13,694 bases of DNA from Actinomycetota bacterium (GCA_013335845.1 JAAXUU010000010.1:1-13694), one strand, 5' to 3'. Shown: positions 5,766 through 13,088, counted from the first letter of the stretch. A program made the numbers and translations. Notes: generated from the letters alone by a model not told the origin.

Positions 5766-7115
5766 CTACCTATTGGCCTCGCTGATTTCCTCAAGAGATA
5801 CGCCCATGGTCTCCTTCCCGAAGACTGCAACGACAAGAGCAACGAGTGCGAATACCGCCGTCAACATGATGAATACGTATACGTATCCTTTCTCGGTTCC
5901 GAAATAGTTGTAGACGAACGGTACGACAAAAGGCGCTATGAAGGCACCTATACGTCCGAAAGCTGCTGCCCACCCCGACCCGCTCGCCCTCGCCGACGTT
6001 GGATACACTTCGGGTGTATACGCATACACACACCCCCAAGCACCTAAGCTGAAGAAATAAAGGAGGCAACCGAAGATGATGATCTCATTCACTGCACCGG
6101 CATGACCGAACAACCATGCCGCAATCGCCGTGCCCAAGAAGTAGATCGTCAACACAGGCTTGCGACCGATCTTTTCCACGAGATATGCTGCACTGAAGTA
6201 ACCGGGTAGTTGCGCAAGGCACATAATCAACGTGAATTCAAAACTCTTGACCATCCCGAAACCTTGGCTCATTAGGAGCGAAGGGGTCCACAACACGAAG
6301 CCGTAATAGCCGAAATTGATGCCAAACCATATAACCCACAATACCGCCGTGGATTTGATGAATGGTCTCGACCACAAATCCGAGAACGATGTGCGTCTCG
6401 CTATAGGTTGATCTTGAGTTTCAAGAGCCCCTTCTTCCGGCCCATAGGTGATGCCGGCTTCTCGTTCCATCTTACCGACAAGAGCTTCGGCTTCGTCTGC
6501 CCTGCCGACCGATTCCAGAAAGCGAGGCGATTCAGGCACCGCCTTCCTTAAGATAGCAGCAAAGAACGCCGGCAGTGCACCGATCCAAAATGCCATGCGC
6601 CAGCCGTACACCGGAATGACCAAGTAAGCGACCAAGGCAGCTGCGATCCAGCCCCATGCCCAGAAACTCTCAAGAAAGATCACATTTCGACCGCGTATTC
6701 TTGTCGGTGAGTATTCACTCACCAAGGTCGATGCTGCGGGGAGTTCCCCGCCAAGACCGAATCCGGTTAAGAAACGAAAGACCAACAACATGGGAAAATT
6801 GACGGAAAAGCCGGCTAAAGCACTTGCAGCACCGTAGATAACCAGCGTCCACATAATGATGGTCCTTCTGCCCCATTTATCGGCCGCTATGCCTGAAAGC
6901 GCTGCACCCAAAGCCATACCGAGCATACCGGCGCTACCGAGTAAGCCCAGTTGTGTCGTGGTCAATGCCCAATCCCTACCTATGGCGGCGATCACCCCGG
7001 ATACCATGCCTTGATCCATGGCGTCGAACATCCAACCGATACCGACCAGAAGTAGGATCTTTTTCAACGTCGGGGTATATGAAAGTTTATCGATACGCTG
7101 CGCGATGGTAAGCAT
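5766..7115 (-). CDS. niaP: MFS permease, NiaP/YceI-like (niacin or related aromatic acid uptake)
   Basis: A 449-residue, 12-TM major facilitator. Motifs: WMFDAMDQGMVSGVIAA at 28-44, motif A ADKWGRR (78-84), GLGGELPAASTLVSEYSP (120-137), LESFWAWGWIAAAL (148-161), PESPRFL (194-200), MCLAQLPGYFSAAYLVEK (298-315) and GAWGCVYAYTPEVYPT (358-373). These segments closely match what I know of B. subtilis NiaP (YceI) and the wider aromatic-acid/sugar-porter-like group. Likely role: proton-coupled import of nicotinate or another aromatic monocarboxylate. The ATG at 7115 has AAGGA about 6 bases upstream; the longer reading frame from 7238 adds 41 non-MFS residues without a good ribosome site and was not used. 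It is convergent with the flavoprotein gene across a shared terminator. The symbol is family-level; substrate specificity is not proven. Confidence 0.78.
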   Translation of the reverse strand: MLTIAQRIDKLSYTPTLKKILLLVGIGWMFDAMDQGMVSGVIAAIGRDWALTTTQLGLLGSAGMLGMALGAALSGIAADKWGRRTIIMWTLVIYGAASALAGFSVNFPMLLVFRFLTGFGLGGELPAASTLVSEYSPTRIRGRNVIFLESFWAWGWIAAALVAYLVIPVYGWRMAFWIGALPAFFAAILRKAVPESPRFLESVGRADEAEALVGKMEREAGITYGPEEGALETQDQPIARRTSFSDLWSRPFIKSTAVLWVIWFGINFGYYGFVLWTPSLLMSQGFGMVKSFEFTLIMCLAQLPGYFSAAYLVEKIGRKPVLTIYFLGTAIAAWLFGHAGAVNEIIIFGCLLYFFSLGAWGCVYAYTPEVYPTSARASGSGWAAAFGRIGAFIAPFVVPFVYNYFGTEKGYVYVFIMLTAVFALVALVVAVFGKETMGVSLEEISEANR

Positions 7116-7388
7116 CGTTTTCCTTTTCTGCCTGTGGCACTCACTACTGCAATGCCGATTCGAGTCAAGCGATTCAAATGCGATGATACGGGGTAAGACA
7201 ATCAACGAATACAATTCACGAGTGCAAATATTCCACATTCAGGGGGCATAGTAAAGCACATCGAAAACAATCGCTACGCAGCAAGTATGGCAGTCTGTAC
7301 GTAAACACACAATAAATCGGGGGCTGGTCGGAAGGGCGGGAATCCGGTAATTAAACCCGACTGAGTTAATTGAAGGCTCCAGACAATA
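7116..7388. other. Non-coding stretch upstream of the NiaP-like gene
   Basis: Together with the tRNA terminator that follows, this is a gene-free stretch of about 315 bases. It must hold the leader and promoter of the permease gene, but no -35/-10 pair stood out. Only a weak dyad (AATTAA ... TTAATT near 7350-7372) was noticed. No conserved RNA element was recognised. Confidence 0.5.
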
Positions 7389-7416
7389 AAAGAACGCCAT
7401 CCAAAGATGACGTTCT
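7389..7416 (-). terminator. Rho-independent terminator of the tRNA operon
   Basis: On the minus strand AGAACGTCATC (7416-7406) pairs with GATGGCGTTCT (7401-7391) across a four-base loop, with one G-U pair, and is followed by TTTTATTG. It lies 15 bases after the CCA end of tRNA-Lys. Confidence 0.85.
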
Positions 7417-7430
7417 CACAGTTTACTTCA

Positions 7431-7506
<76 letters not shown>

Positions 7507-7530
7507 AAAAAGTGCACTTGGTAAGTGTAC
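7507..7530 (-). other. Hairpin with T-run abutting the tRNA-Lys 5' end
   Basis: On the minus strand GTACACTT (7530-7523), ACC and AAGTGCAC (7519-7512) form an 8-base stem with one mismatch, followed by TTTTT (7511-7507) and then the first base of tRNA-Lys at 7506. It looks like an intrinsic terminator or processing hairpin inside the tRNA operon. Confidence 0.45.
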
Positions 7531-7567
7531 GTACTATGCGAAATATTGCAAGATGCCTTTCGGCAAA

Positions 7568-7595
7568 CAAATAAGACGTTACCTCGTCTAATTTG
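7568..7595 (-). other. Hairpin after the tRNA-His 3' end
   Basis: CAAATAAGACG (7568-7578) and CGTCTAATTTG (7585-7595) form an 11-base imperfect stem with one mismatch and a six-base loop. A second small stem, UGCC-GAAA-GGCA (minus strand, 7565-7554), follows. These are probably RNA processing or stability elements in the tRNA spacer. Confidence 0.45.
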
Positions 7596-7599
7596 TATA

Positions 7600-7676
7600 T
7601 GGGGTGGACGAAGGGTCTCGAACCCTCGACCTACGGAGCCACAGTCCGTCGCTCTGCCTACTGAGCTACGCCCACC
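7600..7676 (-). tRNA. tRNA-His (anticodon GUG)
   Basis: A complete cloverleaf with encoded CCA on the minus strand. The acceptor has the histidine-specific extra 5' G (position -1, base 7676) facing C73, giving an eight-pair stem. The anticodon loop CTGTGGC gives GTG. The T arm is CGAGGGTTCGAGACCCTTCG-like, with TTCGAGA in the loop. It is the first gene of a two-tRNA operon. Confidence 0.94.
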
Positions 7677-7698
7677 ATAAAACTTCGCGCGAGTAGTG

Positions 7699-7727
7699 AG
7701 TATAGCGGTTTGAAAGTTTATGGGCAA
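7699..7727 (-). promoter_or_regulatory. Promoter of the tRNA-His/tRNA-Lys operon
   Basis: On the minus strand TTGCCC (7727-7722) and TATACT (7704-7699) are separated by 17 bases. Transcription would start about 15 bases ahead of the tRNA-His gene, which is typical spacing. Confidence 0.75.
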
Positions 7728-8057
7728 CCAGTCAATTGCTATACAATCAAAGAAAAAGGCAGATGGTATTTTGTGGTACGAAGCTGTTGGCATTCGCTAT
7801 TTACCCGATGCAATACAGTATGAATTTGATATCATGCAGCGGCTATCAATAGAGTTACAAAGATTACATCTCGTTCTCACTTTGAAATTCGACTCAATCG
7901 CAGCATTCATGGAAATAGGTTAACACTCACTCTCGTACATCCGAATGCTTTCATAACGACCACCAGAGTATTCGAAGATGAATTCTTTATCTCGCTTGAT
8001 TGTCGAAGCCGACAGTAGCGGACCCACTGGCTTTTGTTAAAAAGAAAAGAGCAGGTC
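7728..8057. other. Gene-free, AT-richer stretch between the tRNA promoter and ridA
   Basis: No convincing gene. A 67-codon plus-strand frame (7720-7923) overlaps the tRNA promoter, lacks a ribosome site and resembles nothing I know. Near 8001-8014 a small stem (TGTCG-AAGC-CGACA) lies downstream of ridA, and on the minus strand the bases just after the ridA stop are T-rich (CTCTTTTCTTTTT), but no terminator stem precedes that run. Confidence 0.5.
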
Positions 8058-8426
8058 TTATTTCATTGCAATAACCTCGATTTCAACAAGCGCGTTCTTC
8101 GGTAATGCGCTAACCTCGACACATGAACGAGCGGGATTCCCGGTGAAATACTTGGCATAGACGCCATTGAAGATAGTGAAGTCATTCATGTCCGTAAGAA
8201 AGCAAGTTGTTTTCACAACTTTTTCAAACCCAAGACCCGCAGCGTCTAAGATCCCAGATATATTATCAATCGCTTGCTCGGTTTGAGCCTCAAGACCTTC
8301 GGCAAGCATACCCGTTTTTGGATCTAAGCCAAGTTGGCCGGATAAAAAGATGAAAGATTCCGTCTCGATTGCTTGCGAATATGGTCCAATAGCCGCTGGT
8401 GCCTTCTTTGTGTAAATGATATTCAT
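8058..8426 (-). CDS. ridA: RidA/YjgF/UK114-family enamine/imine deaminase
   Basis: A 122-residue protein, the usual RidA length. The N-terminal IGPYSQAI (13-20) and FLSGQLGLDPKTG (27-39), the central QTEQAIDNISGILDAAGLG (48-66) and the C-terminal GNPARSCVEVSALPKNALVEIEVIA are all family signatures. Arg100 in PARS corresponds to the arginine that binds the substrate carboxylate in RidA. Family role: cytoplasmic homotrimer that hydrolyses reactive 2-aminoacrylate and other enamines released by PLP enzymes to 2-keto acids and ammonia, protecting PLP enzymes. The ATG at 8426 has AAAGGTG about 9-10 bases upstream. It is divergent from the nitroreductase gene; no operon partner is seen on the left. 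Confidence 0.92.
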   Translation of the reverse strand: MNIIYTKKAPAAIGPYSQAIETESFIFLSGQLGLDPKTGMLAEGLEAQTEQAIDNISGILDAAGLGFEKVVKTTCFLTDMNDFTIFNGVYAKYFTGNPARSCVEVSALPKNALVEIEVIAMK

Positions 8427-8528
8427 CTCTTATTTCACCTTTCAAGAAAATGGTCGCAGCGCCGATCAAGGATAATAGTATGAGCCTGATTAAGAAAGAA
8501 ATTCCACAATACTTTTGATTTTTCCAAT

Positions 8529-8557
8529 TTTACATCTATTCGCTGGTGCAATATGAT
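8529..8557 (+). promoter_or_regulatory. Putative promoter of the nitroreductase gene
   Basis: TTTACA (8529-8534) and TATGAT (8552-8557) are separated by exactly 17 bases. Transcription would start near 8564, leaving a leader of about 100 bases before the ATG at 8668. The surrounding ridA/nitroreductase spacer is AT-rich. Confidence 0.55.
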
Positions 8558-8667
8558 ACGGATCAATACCATTTTGCGGCACGAACAGGATTGAAAACAA
8601 AACGAGTTTTAGTTCAACCACTTGACATCTTAGCAGTATTTGCAGCACAAAAAGATTAGGAACAACC

Positions 8668-9183
8668 ATGGAAACGTTACAAGCTATTTCCAAGCGTCAT
8701 TCAACGCGTGATTTTAAAAACGATCAGATAGCCGGAGAAGACCTTGATTTGATTCTGAAAGCCGCGAATTGCGCCCCTGTCGGTATGGGCGCCTATGATT
8801 CGATGCACTTGACGGTGATCCAGAATCCTGAACTTCTTGCGGAAATCGCCGGAACCTCGCAAGGTGGGCCCCATAGCAAAGGTCCATTCTATGGAGCACC
8901 GACAGTAGTTTTAGTCTCAGGGAAGCTGAACGCACGTTTTGAGAATATCCAATTCGCCAACGCCGCTTGTATTGTCGAGAACATTCTCATTGCGGCAGCC
9001 GACCTCGACATTCAAAGCGTCTACCTTTGGGGGTTCATCCCAAACCTATTGACAAGACCTGAACTCTTAGAAAAGCTGGCATTACCGGATGGATTCACCC
9101 CCTTATCCGCTGCAGCATTGGGATATGCGGCAGAAGAAGAACCCTACTCCCACAAAGGCTTCGGTTTGACTATCATCAAATAG
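8668..9183 (+). CDS. Nitroreductase-family FMN protein, short form
   Basis: A 171-residue protein with the nitroreductase N-terminal FMN phosphate motif: RHSTRDF (10-16) followed by an AANCAPVGMGAYD segment (33-45). The middle part, FANAACIVENILIAAADLDIQSVYLWGF (about 92-119), matches the helix and flavin-binding strand of the family, and the C-terminal ALGYAAEE (150-157) is the conserved strand before the end. By family knowledge these are cytoplasmic homodimers that use FMN and NAD(P)H to reduce nitroaromatics, quinones or flavins. At 171 residues it belongs to the short anaerobe-type subgroup. The ATG at 8668 has TAGGAA about 7 bases upstream. It is divergent from ridA. The physiological substrate is unknown. 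Confidence 0.88.
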   Translation: METLQAISKRHSTRDFKNDQIAGEDLDLILKAANCAPVGMGAYDSMHLTVIQNPELLAEIAGTSQGGPHSKGPFYGAPTVVLVSGKLNARFENIQFANAACIVENILIAAADLDIQSVYLWGFIPNLLTRPELLEKLALPDGFTPLSAAALGYAAEEEPYSHKGFGLTIIK

Positions 9184-9200
9184 CAGCATAGCTATCTATA

Positions 9201-9229
9201 CCGGGCGGAAAGATACTCCTTCCGCCCGG
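9201..9229. terminator. Strong hairpin between convergent genes
   Basis: A perfect 10-base GC-rich stem, CCGGGCGGAA (9201-9210) with TTCCGCCCGG (9220-9229), and a nine-base loop. No clear T-run follows on either strand, so it is a likely but non-classical terminator or an mRNA 3' end stabiliser for the nitroreductase (plus) and surface-operon (minus) transcripts. Confidence 0.65.
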
Positions 9230-9255
9230 GAATCGTCTATTTCAAACGAAACACC

Positions 9256-9804
9256 TTAAGAAGCGGAGCCTCCGGCGACCGTGAAAAGAACAGTCATCGC
9301 CTGTGTCGACAGAGAAAGATCCTTTGTTATGTTCTTGATAGCTCCACTGGTGGTCATTTGGACGATGTTACCGCTGCTCAAATCGCCTGTTGCCGCCATA
9401 TCCCAATCACCTGCAGTCGGCTGCGTCGGAGTGAGGTAGTTCACAAGATCGAGCGTCGTTCCCGTATCTGGTTGAAGTTTGCTCCACATGACATCATTAT
9501 TGGCTGAGGTCGCAAAACCTAATTGTGAAACCAATGTGAAATCAGGTTCCATGTTAACGTCGATTTGGGAAACGTACACAGGAAAAATCGAGTTATTAGT
9601 TATCGTATAGCTTGATGCACTGGGGCATGTGAACGCTCCCGCTGCCCCAACATTGAATGTGATGTCGGTTGGCACGGTCACATCGATTTGCGCATCGTTG
9701 ATATGTAGGTTGACATCTGTTTCTGCTCCAACAGCTAACGCGGCAGGTGCCATGGCCAAAGTGAGAGCCGCTGATACCCCAAAAACGATAATTTCTTTCT
9801 TCAT
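9256..9804 (-). CDS. Small secreted surface protein, third gene of the surface operon
   Basis: A 182-residue protein with a Sec signal peptide (MKKEIIVFG..., hydrophobic core, cleavage likely after ALA at 24). The mature part is rich in Thr, Asn, Val and Ser and predicted beta, with IDVTVPTDITFNV (40-52), TITNNSIFPVYVSQIDVN (67-84) and a C-terminal FTVAGGSAS. No LPXTG signal, lipobox or C-terminal membrane helix is present. It aligns by eye with the last ~140 residues of the large protein encoded first in the operon. The IDV.VPT start, a central N.S...VY.S.....N block, a tryptophan block and a terminal TV..S ending all correspond. The ATG at 9804 has AAGGAG (9816-9811). I do not recognise a named family; a pilin-like or fibre-forming subunit is a guess from the small secreted beta-rich form. 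Confidence 0.85.
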   Translation of the reverse strand: MKKEIIVFGVSAALTLAMAPAALAVGAETDVNLHINDAQIDVTVPTDITFNVGAAGAFTCPSASSYTITNNSIFPVYVSQIDVNMEPDFTLVSQLGFATSANNDVMWSKLQPDTGTTLDLVNYLTPTQPTAGDWDMAATGDLSSGNIVQMTTSGAIKNITKDLSLSTQAMTVLFTVAGGSAS

Positions 9805-9879
9805 ATAGTTCTCCTTTTGTTGTTTGCTTACCGAATTCTTTCCGAACCGTTCCCTCTCCTCTCTTTTACCCTAGTACTT

Positions 9880-10434
9880 CTAAGAAGCCACAATCAGTTT
9901 GATTTTTGCAGCAGCCTGCCCCGTTTGCTCGTACGTCTCAACGTTATATGCCGAAAAAACTGCCGTCGCATCATACTGGCCCTTAGGTAGATCCTGATTC
10001 AGGGAAATAGACTCGATGAACTGCCCAGGTCGTATTCCTCCCGATTCATATACTTTCTCACCGGTATCATCCCGGGTTATACTCACTCTTAGGTTCTTCT
10101 TATTCGCGTCTACGTTCTCGATTCTGGCTTGCCCCTCACCTGATCCGTCAGAAAAGAAGATCTGTGCGGCAATCGAGATGTTGAGCATGCCGTCTTCAAC
10201 TGTTTTATTAAGGTCGGCAATGATTTCCTCTTGGCTTTTACCGGTATAAGAACCTGTCTGTGCGCTTGCGTCGAACCAGTTGTCACCGATATCCGCACTC
10301 GCCGAAGGACGGCATTGAGTTACAGATACAATCGCAGCTACGCATAGCCCAAGTATGAGAAGCAGTGCAAAGAGCAACTTCTTACGTCTCTTCCCCTCTT
10401 CCGCCTGCTCTCGATCTGGGTTATTCTTTTTCAA
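9880..10434 (-). CDS. Membrane-anchored extracytoplasmic protein, middle gene of the surface operon
   Basis: A 184-residue protein with a charged cytoplasmic start, one transmembrane helix at about 19-39 (after GKRRKK) and an extracellular domain of about 140 residues. The domain begins with a helical Ser/Asp/Lys-rich segment (SQEEIIADLNKTVEDGM, 67-83) and continues as a beta fold with RIENVDANKKNLRVSI (104-119), GEKVYESGGIRPGQFIE (125-141) and LPKGQYDATAVFSAYN (149-164). I recall this pattern (IEN...N, YxSGxIxPG, L..GxYxA.xxF.AY) from small membrane-anchored proteins of Gram-positive bacteria, but no function is established. The start is TTG at 10434, supported by AGGAG about 7 bases upstream; no ATG fits as well. 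It begins 19 bases after the large gene ends, so the two are cotranscribed. It may hold the secreted partners at the membrane (inference). Confidence 0.82.
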   Translation of the reverse strand: MKKNNPDREQAEEGKRRKKLLFALLLILGLCVAAIVSVTQCRPSASADIGDNWFDASAQTGSYTGKSQEEIIADLNKTVEDGMLNISIAAQIFFSDGSGEGQARIENVDANKKNLRVSITRDDTGEKVYESGGIRPGQFIESISLNQDLPKGQYDATAVFSAYNVETYEQTGQAAAKIKLIVAS

Positions 10435-10453
10435 TTCGCCACTCCTTTCATAC

Positions 10454-12931
10454 CTATATCGCTGATGAATCTACCGTATATGTGATGGTCGCGATATTCA
10501 CCGGATCCGGTGAATATTTGATACTAACCCCCTCCCGCAGGGAGAGTGCCCAAGGTAAGGACATTCCTATCGGCGTTATTCCATCGCTACTCGCCTGAAT
10601 AAAACCATGTTGAGGGGGAATCAAACACGAGGGATTGCTGCCGAAAAAGGTATACGTAGTTGCGCCTACTGCTTCCCCAAGAGTCAAAAACCAAGTCACA
10701 TCACCCGTACTATATAAGATATCGCCCGCACCGGCCGGCCCCTCATTCCAAGAGATATTCACCTCGGAGAGATAGACGTCACAGAGTGAGTAATTCTCGA
10801 TTTGCCCGGAAGGTACGTCGAATAACCCCTCGCTAGTAACCGTGATATCCAAAGAGGTCGGGACCGAAACGTCGATGGTAAGAGGTAAAATGATATCGCT
10901 CGTTGCAACAAGCGACCCTGTGTACTTAGCAGTTGCATCGCTAACATACACGCGGAGCCTGCTGCCTACGTCTCCGGCGGCGATTTCGTAGGAAGGGAAA
11001 TCATATCCTACCGGGATTTCCGAACCGTCACTATTAACTCGTACCCAATCATACGAAAGCACGGCGTCCTCTTGTACGACAGGCACCGTCGCTGCAAGTA
11101 GAAACGACGGCCTTAACACCCCGGTCAAGAAAATCGTTCCGGTTAGTTGAGGCGCTGTGACGTTCAGCGAGAAACAGGCAGAAGCGCCATAATACGAGTC
11201 ATCAGGCGCTGCTTTATATGCGGTGATAATCGAGGTTCCTTCAGCAAGTAAATTCAATTCACTTCCGGATATCGAACCAACACCCGTATCACTACTTGAA
11301 TAGCTCACACTACCTGCACCGCTACCTCCGGTCGTACCCACAGCCACGGTTCCACACACCGGTTTGTCCAGCTGGCAAGAAGTAGTGTCGACTTGATCGG
11401 CAAGTATTCTGAATGTGCTTTGATCCAGTTTGAGCCAAGAATCACCACTCGAGTCAACAGATCCGTGATAGCCCGAAACGTCTCTTAGGCACGCAGAGGT
11501 TGTGACACTTTGAGGGAGGTACATATAGATATAGCCGTTGTCAGTAGTGGCACCATTGAAACTATAATCGGAATCGATAACCGAATTGATGCCCGATAAT
11601 CCGGCGCTACTCGTCTCGCCGACAAGATGCACTTTGGTTCTATAAACCGATTCACCAAGTCCGGGGTAACCATTCCATGGCGCCGGATAGATCTTATTAC
11701 TGGCCGCCTTCACGCTCCCGCCAATAATTTCAATGTAGTTTGAAGGGCCTTCCATCGTATTGTTGAGATACGCATTTCCAATGTCGTTTGCACCGGCTCC
11801 ACGCGTTGCGTAGACGGTTCCCCCTGAGATCGTTATGACGGACCCGGTATTTGAAGACGCCTGGCTCCCGCTTCCGCTGCCAATAGCGGCGGCATACAAA
11901 CCACCCTGAGAACTGACAAGCCCACCACTGATATGTATAGTTCCCCCGGAGAAACCAAGCCCGTGACCGTTTCCGCAGCCACCGATTCCAGCTCCGCGAC
12001 TCCCTCCCGTAGCGGTAACCGTTCCTCCGGTTATACATATCACTCTTTCAGGCGTTGAGTTACCAGATACAAAACCAGTGCCCAAACCGGGCCCATCATC
12101 TCCGCCTGTCGCGATTACCACTCCCCCATTGATGGTAATCGACAACACGTTGCTGATCATACTACCGCCGATGCCGGATGCCTTCGACGCCCCAATAGCC
12201 GTCACATTGCCACCATTGATTTCAATGATACCCGTACCACCGGGCATCACACCTTCACCTATTGCAGGGCAAGAACTCCCCAGAGCAGCATTGGCATTGA
12301 TGGTCCCACCGTTTATAGTGATGCTCCCACAGCCGTTATCGTTTGGTGCCCCTCCAATTGCAGTTGCACCAAGGCCACTACCTCCAAAAACATTAAGCAC
12401 TCCACCGCCATCAAGGATAAGCGCCGCACCAGCTTGAACTTGTAAACCGGCCTTCGTTTGACTGCTGCGAAGGGAATTCACCGTGCCTGTTTCTAGGGTT
12501 ATATGAGCGGTCGCCCCCGCCTTGACACTCACCGCCGTAAGGTATCTCAATAGCGAGACGTCGACGTAGATTCCATCGAGTACGATATCGTGCGTACCTC
12601 CTGTTATCGTTATCGTCTTGGTTATCGATGTTGTCGGGTCTGTCTGTGTAATGATGTAACCTAGTGGATTCGGAGTCGTGATCAAAATCCCATTTTGATC
12701 ATAGCCGGAGATCGAAGTCGCCCCTATCGATATCGATCCTTTATCGAGGTAGAGCATTGTCATCGCCTCGGCGGCTGAGACACCTTCTTTAAAGACTACA
12801 GCTCCGATTTGTGTATCTTCCAAAGGGGTCGTCGCAATGGAAGATGCTCTCTCGCCCGCAAACGAGAGGACAGGGCAATCAAGCGCTATTGCCACCATTA
12901 CGATGATTAAAGCCAATGCTTTTCTTTGCAC
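10454..12931 (-). CDS. Large secreted surface protein: beta-helix repeats, Ig-like domains and a C-terminal module
   Basis: An 825-residue exported protein. The GTG at 12931 is chosen because AGAGGGGG lies just upstream and it gives a proper signal peptide (MQRKALALIIVMVAIALDC..., cleavage near FAG); the ATG at 12955 has no ribosome site. Order, numbered from the GTG: signal peptide, N-terminal domain (about 30-190), a repeat domain (about 195-422) of roughly 30-residue units with ITINGGTV...ATGG...GAGIGG consensus typical of right-handed beta-helix surface proteins, a linker, a BIG_2-type Ig-like domain (about 507-592), a second Ig-like domain (about 597-682, DVGSRLRVYV), and a C-terminal module (685-825) like the small protein of the same operon. 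No LPXTG or C-terminal anchor is visible. Likely an adhesin, carbohydrate-binding or structural surface protein. Promoter at 12982-13009. Confidence 0.85.
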   Translation of the reverse strand: MQRKALALIIVMVAIALDCPVLSFAGERASSIATTPLEDTQIGAVVFKEGVSAAEAMTMLYLDKGSISIGATSISGYDQNGILITTPNPLGYIITQTDPTTSITKTITITGGTHDIVLDGIYVDVSLLRYLTAVSVKAGATAHITLETGTVNSLRSSQTKAGLQVQAGAALILDGGGVLNVFGGSGLGATAIGGAPNDNGCGSITINGGTINANAALGSSCPAIGEGVMPGGTGIIEINGGNVTAIGASKASGIGGSMISNVLSITINGGVVIATGGDDGPGLGTGFVSGNSTPERVICITGGTVTATGGSRGAGIGGCGNGHGLGFSGGTIHISGGLVSSQGGLYAAAIGSGSGSQASSNTGSVITISGGTVYATRGAGANDIGNAYLNNTMEGPSNYIEIIGGSVKAASNKIYPAPWNGYPGLGESVYRTKVHLVGETSSAGLSGINSVIDSDYSFNGATTDNGYIYMYLPQSVTTSACLRDVSGYHGSVDSSGDSWLKLDQSTFRILADQVDTTSCQLDKPVCGTVAVGTTGGSGAGSVSYSSSDTGVGSISGSELNLLAEGTSIITAYKAAPDDSYYGASACFSLNVTAPQLTGTIFLTGVLRPSFLLAATVPVVQEDAVLSYDWVRVNSDGSEIPVGYDFPSYEIAAGDVGSRLRVYVSDATAKYTGSLVATSDIILPLTIDVSVPTSLDITVTSEGLFDVPSGQIENYSLCDVYLSEVNISWNEGPAGAGDILYSTGDVTWFLTLGEAVGATTYTFFGSNPSCLIPPQHGFIQASSDGITPIGMSLPWALSLREGVSIKYSPDPVNIATITYTVDSSAI
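11666..12358 (-). repeat. Coding repeats: Gly-rich beta-helix units
   Basis: Six to seven units of about 25-35 residues within the large surface protein, each with a strand of the type SITINGGTV or IIEINGGNV followed by a turn ending in GIG or GLG (for example AIGEG, GIGGS, GLGTG, GIGGC, AIGSG, DIGNA). The divergence between units indicates an old repeat array rather than a recent duplication. Confidence 0.8.
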
Positions 12932-12981
12932 TTCGCCCCCTCTCACCACAAACATCCGTTGTTAGATAATGTATCGTTTTA

Positions 12982-13009
12982 TCTATACTTTATAACGTGC
13001 TATTGGCAA
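12982..13009 (-). promoter_or_regulatory. Putative promoter of the surface operon
   Basis: On the minus strand TTGCCA (13009-13004) and TATAGA (12987-12982) are separated by 16 bases; the first gene would start about 45 bases downstream of the transcription start. The -35 overlaps that of the divergent promoter almost completely. Confidence 0.55.
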
Positions 13010-13031
13010 AATGCAGAATACCATCTATCAT
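13003..13031 (+). promoter_or_regulatory. Putative promoter of the rightward unknown gene
   Basis: TTGGCA (13003-13008) and TATCAT (13026-13031) are separated by exactly 17 bases. The start of transcription would fall near 13038, inside the adjacent inverted repeat. Confidence 0.55.
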
Positions 13032-13051
13032 GATGATTGTTTTAATCATCA
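13031..13051. promoter_or_regulatory. Inverted repeat over the start of transcription, putative operator
   Basis: Perfect 8-base arms TGATGATT (13031-13038) and AATCATCA (13044-13051) are separated by five bases. It overlaps the end of the rightward -10 and the predicted transcription start, the usual position of a repressor site. It could alternatively form a 5' leader hairpin. Confidence 0.5.
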
Positions 13052-13088
13052 CTGAAAACACAACTATTGAATTCCGGAGGATTGGGTA

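Noticed and set aside
7116..7238. 41-residue N-terminal extension of the NiaP-like permease
   Set aside because: The residues do not resemble MFS, contain scattered Cys/His, and a good ribosome site precedes the internal ATG at 7115.
7720..7923. 67-codon plus-strand frame
   Set aside because: It has no ribosome site, overlaps the tRNA promoter and resembles no known protein; random occurrence in AT-rich DNA is likely.
12078..12437. Proline-rich 119-codon plus-strand frame
   Set aside because: It is antisense to the glycine-rich repeats of the surface protein; Gly codons read in reverse give Pro and Ala.
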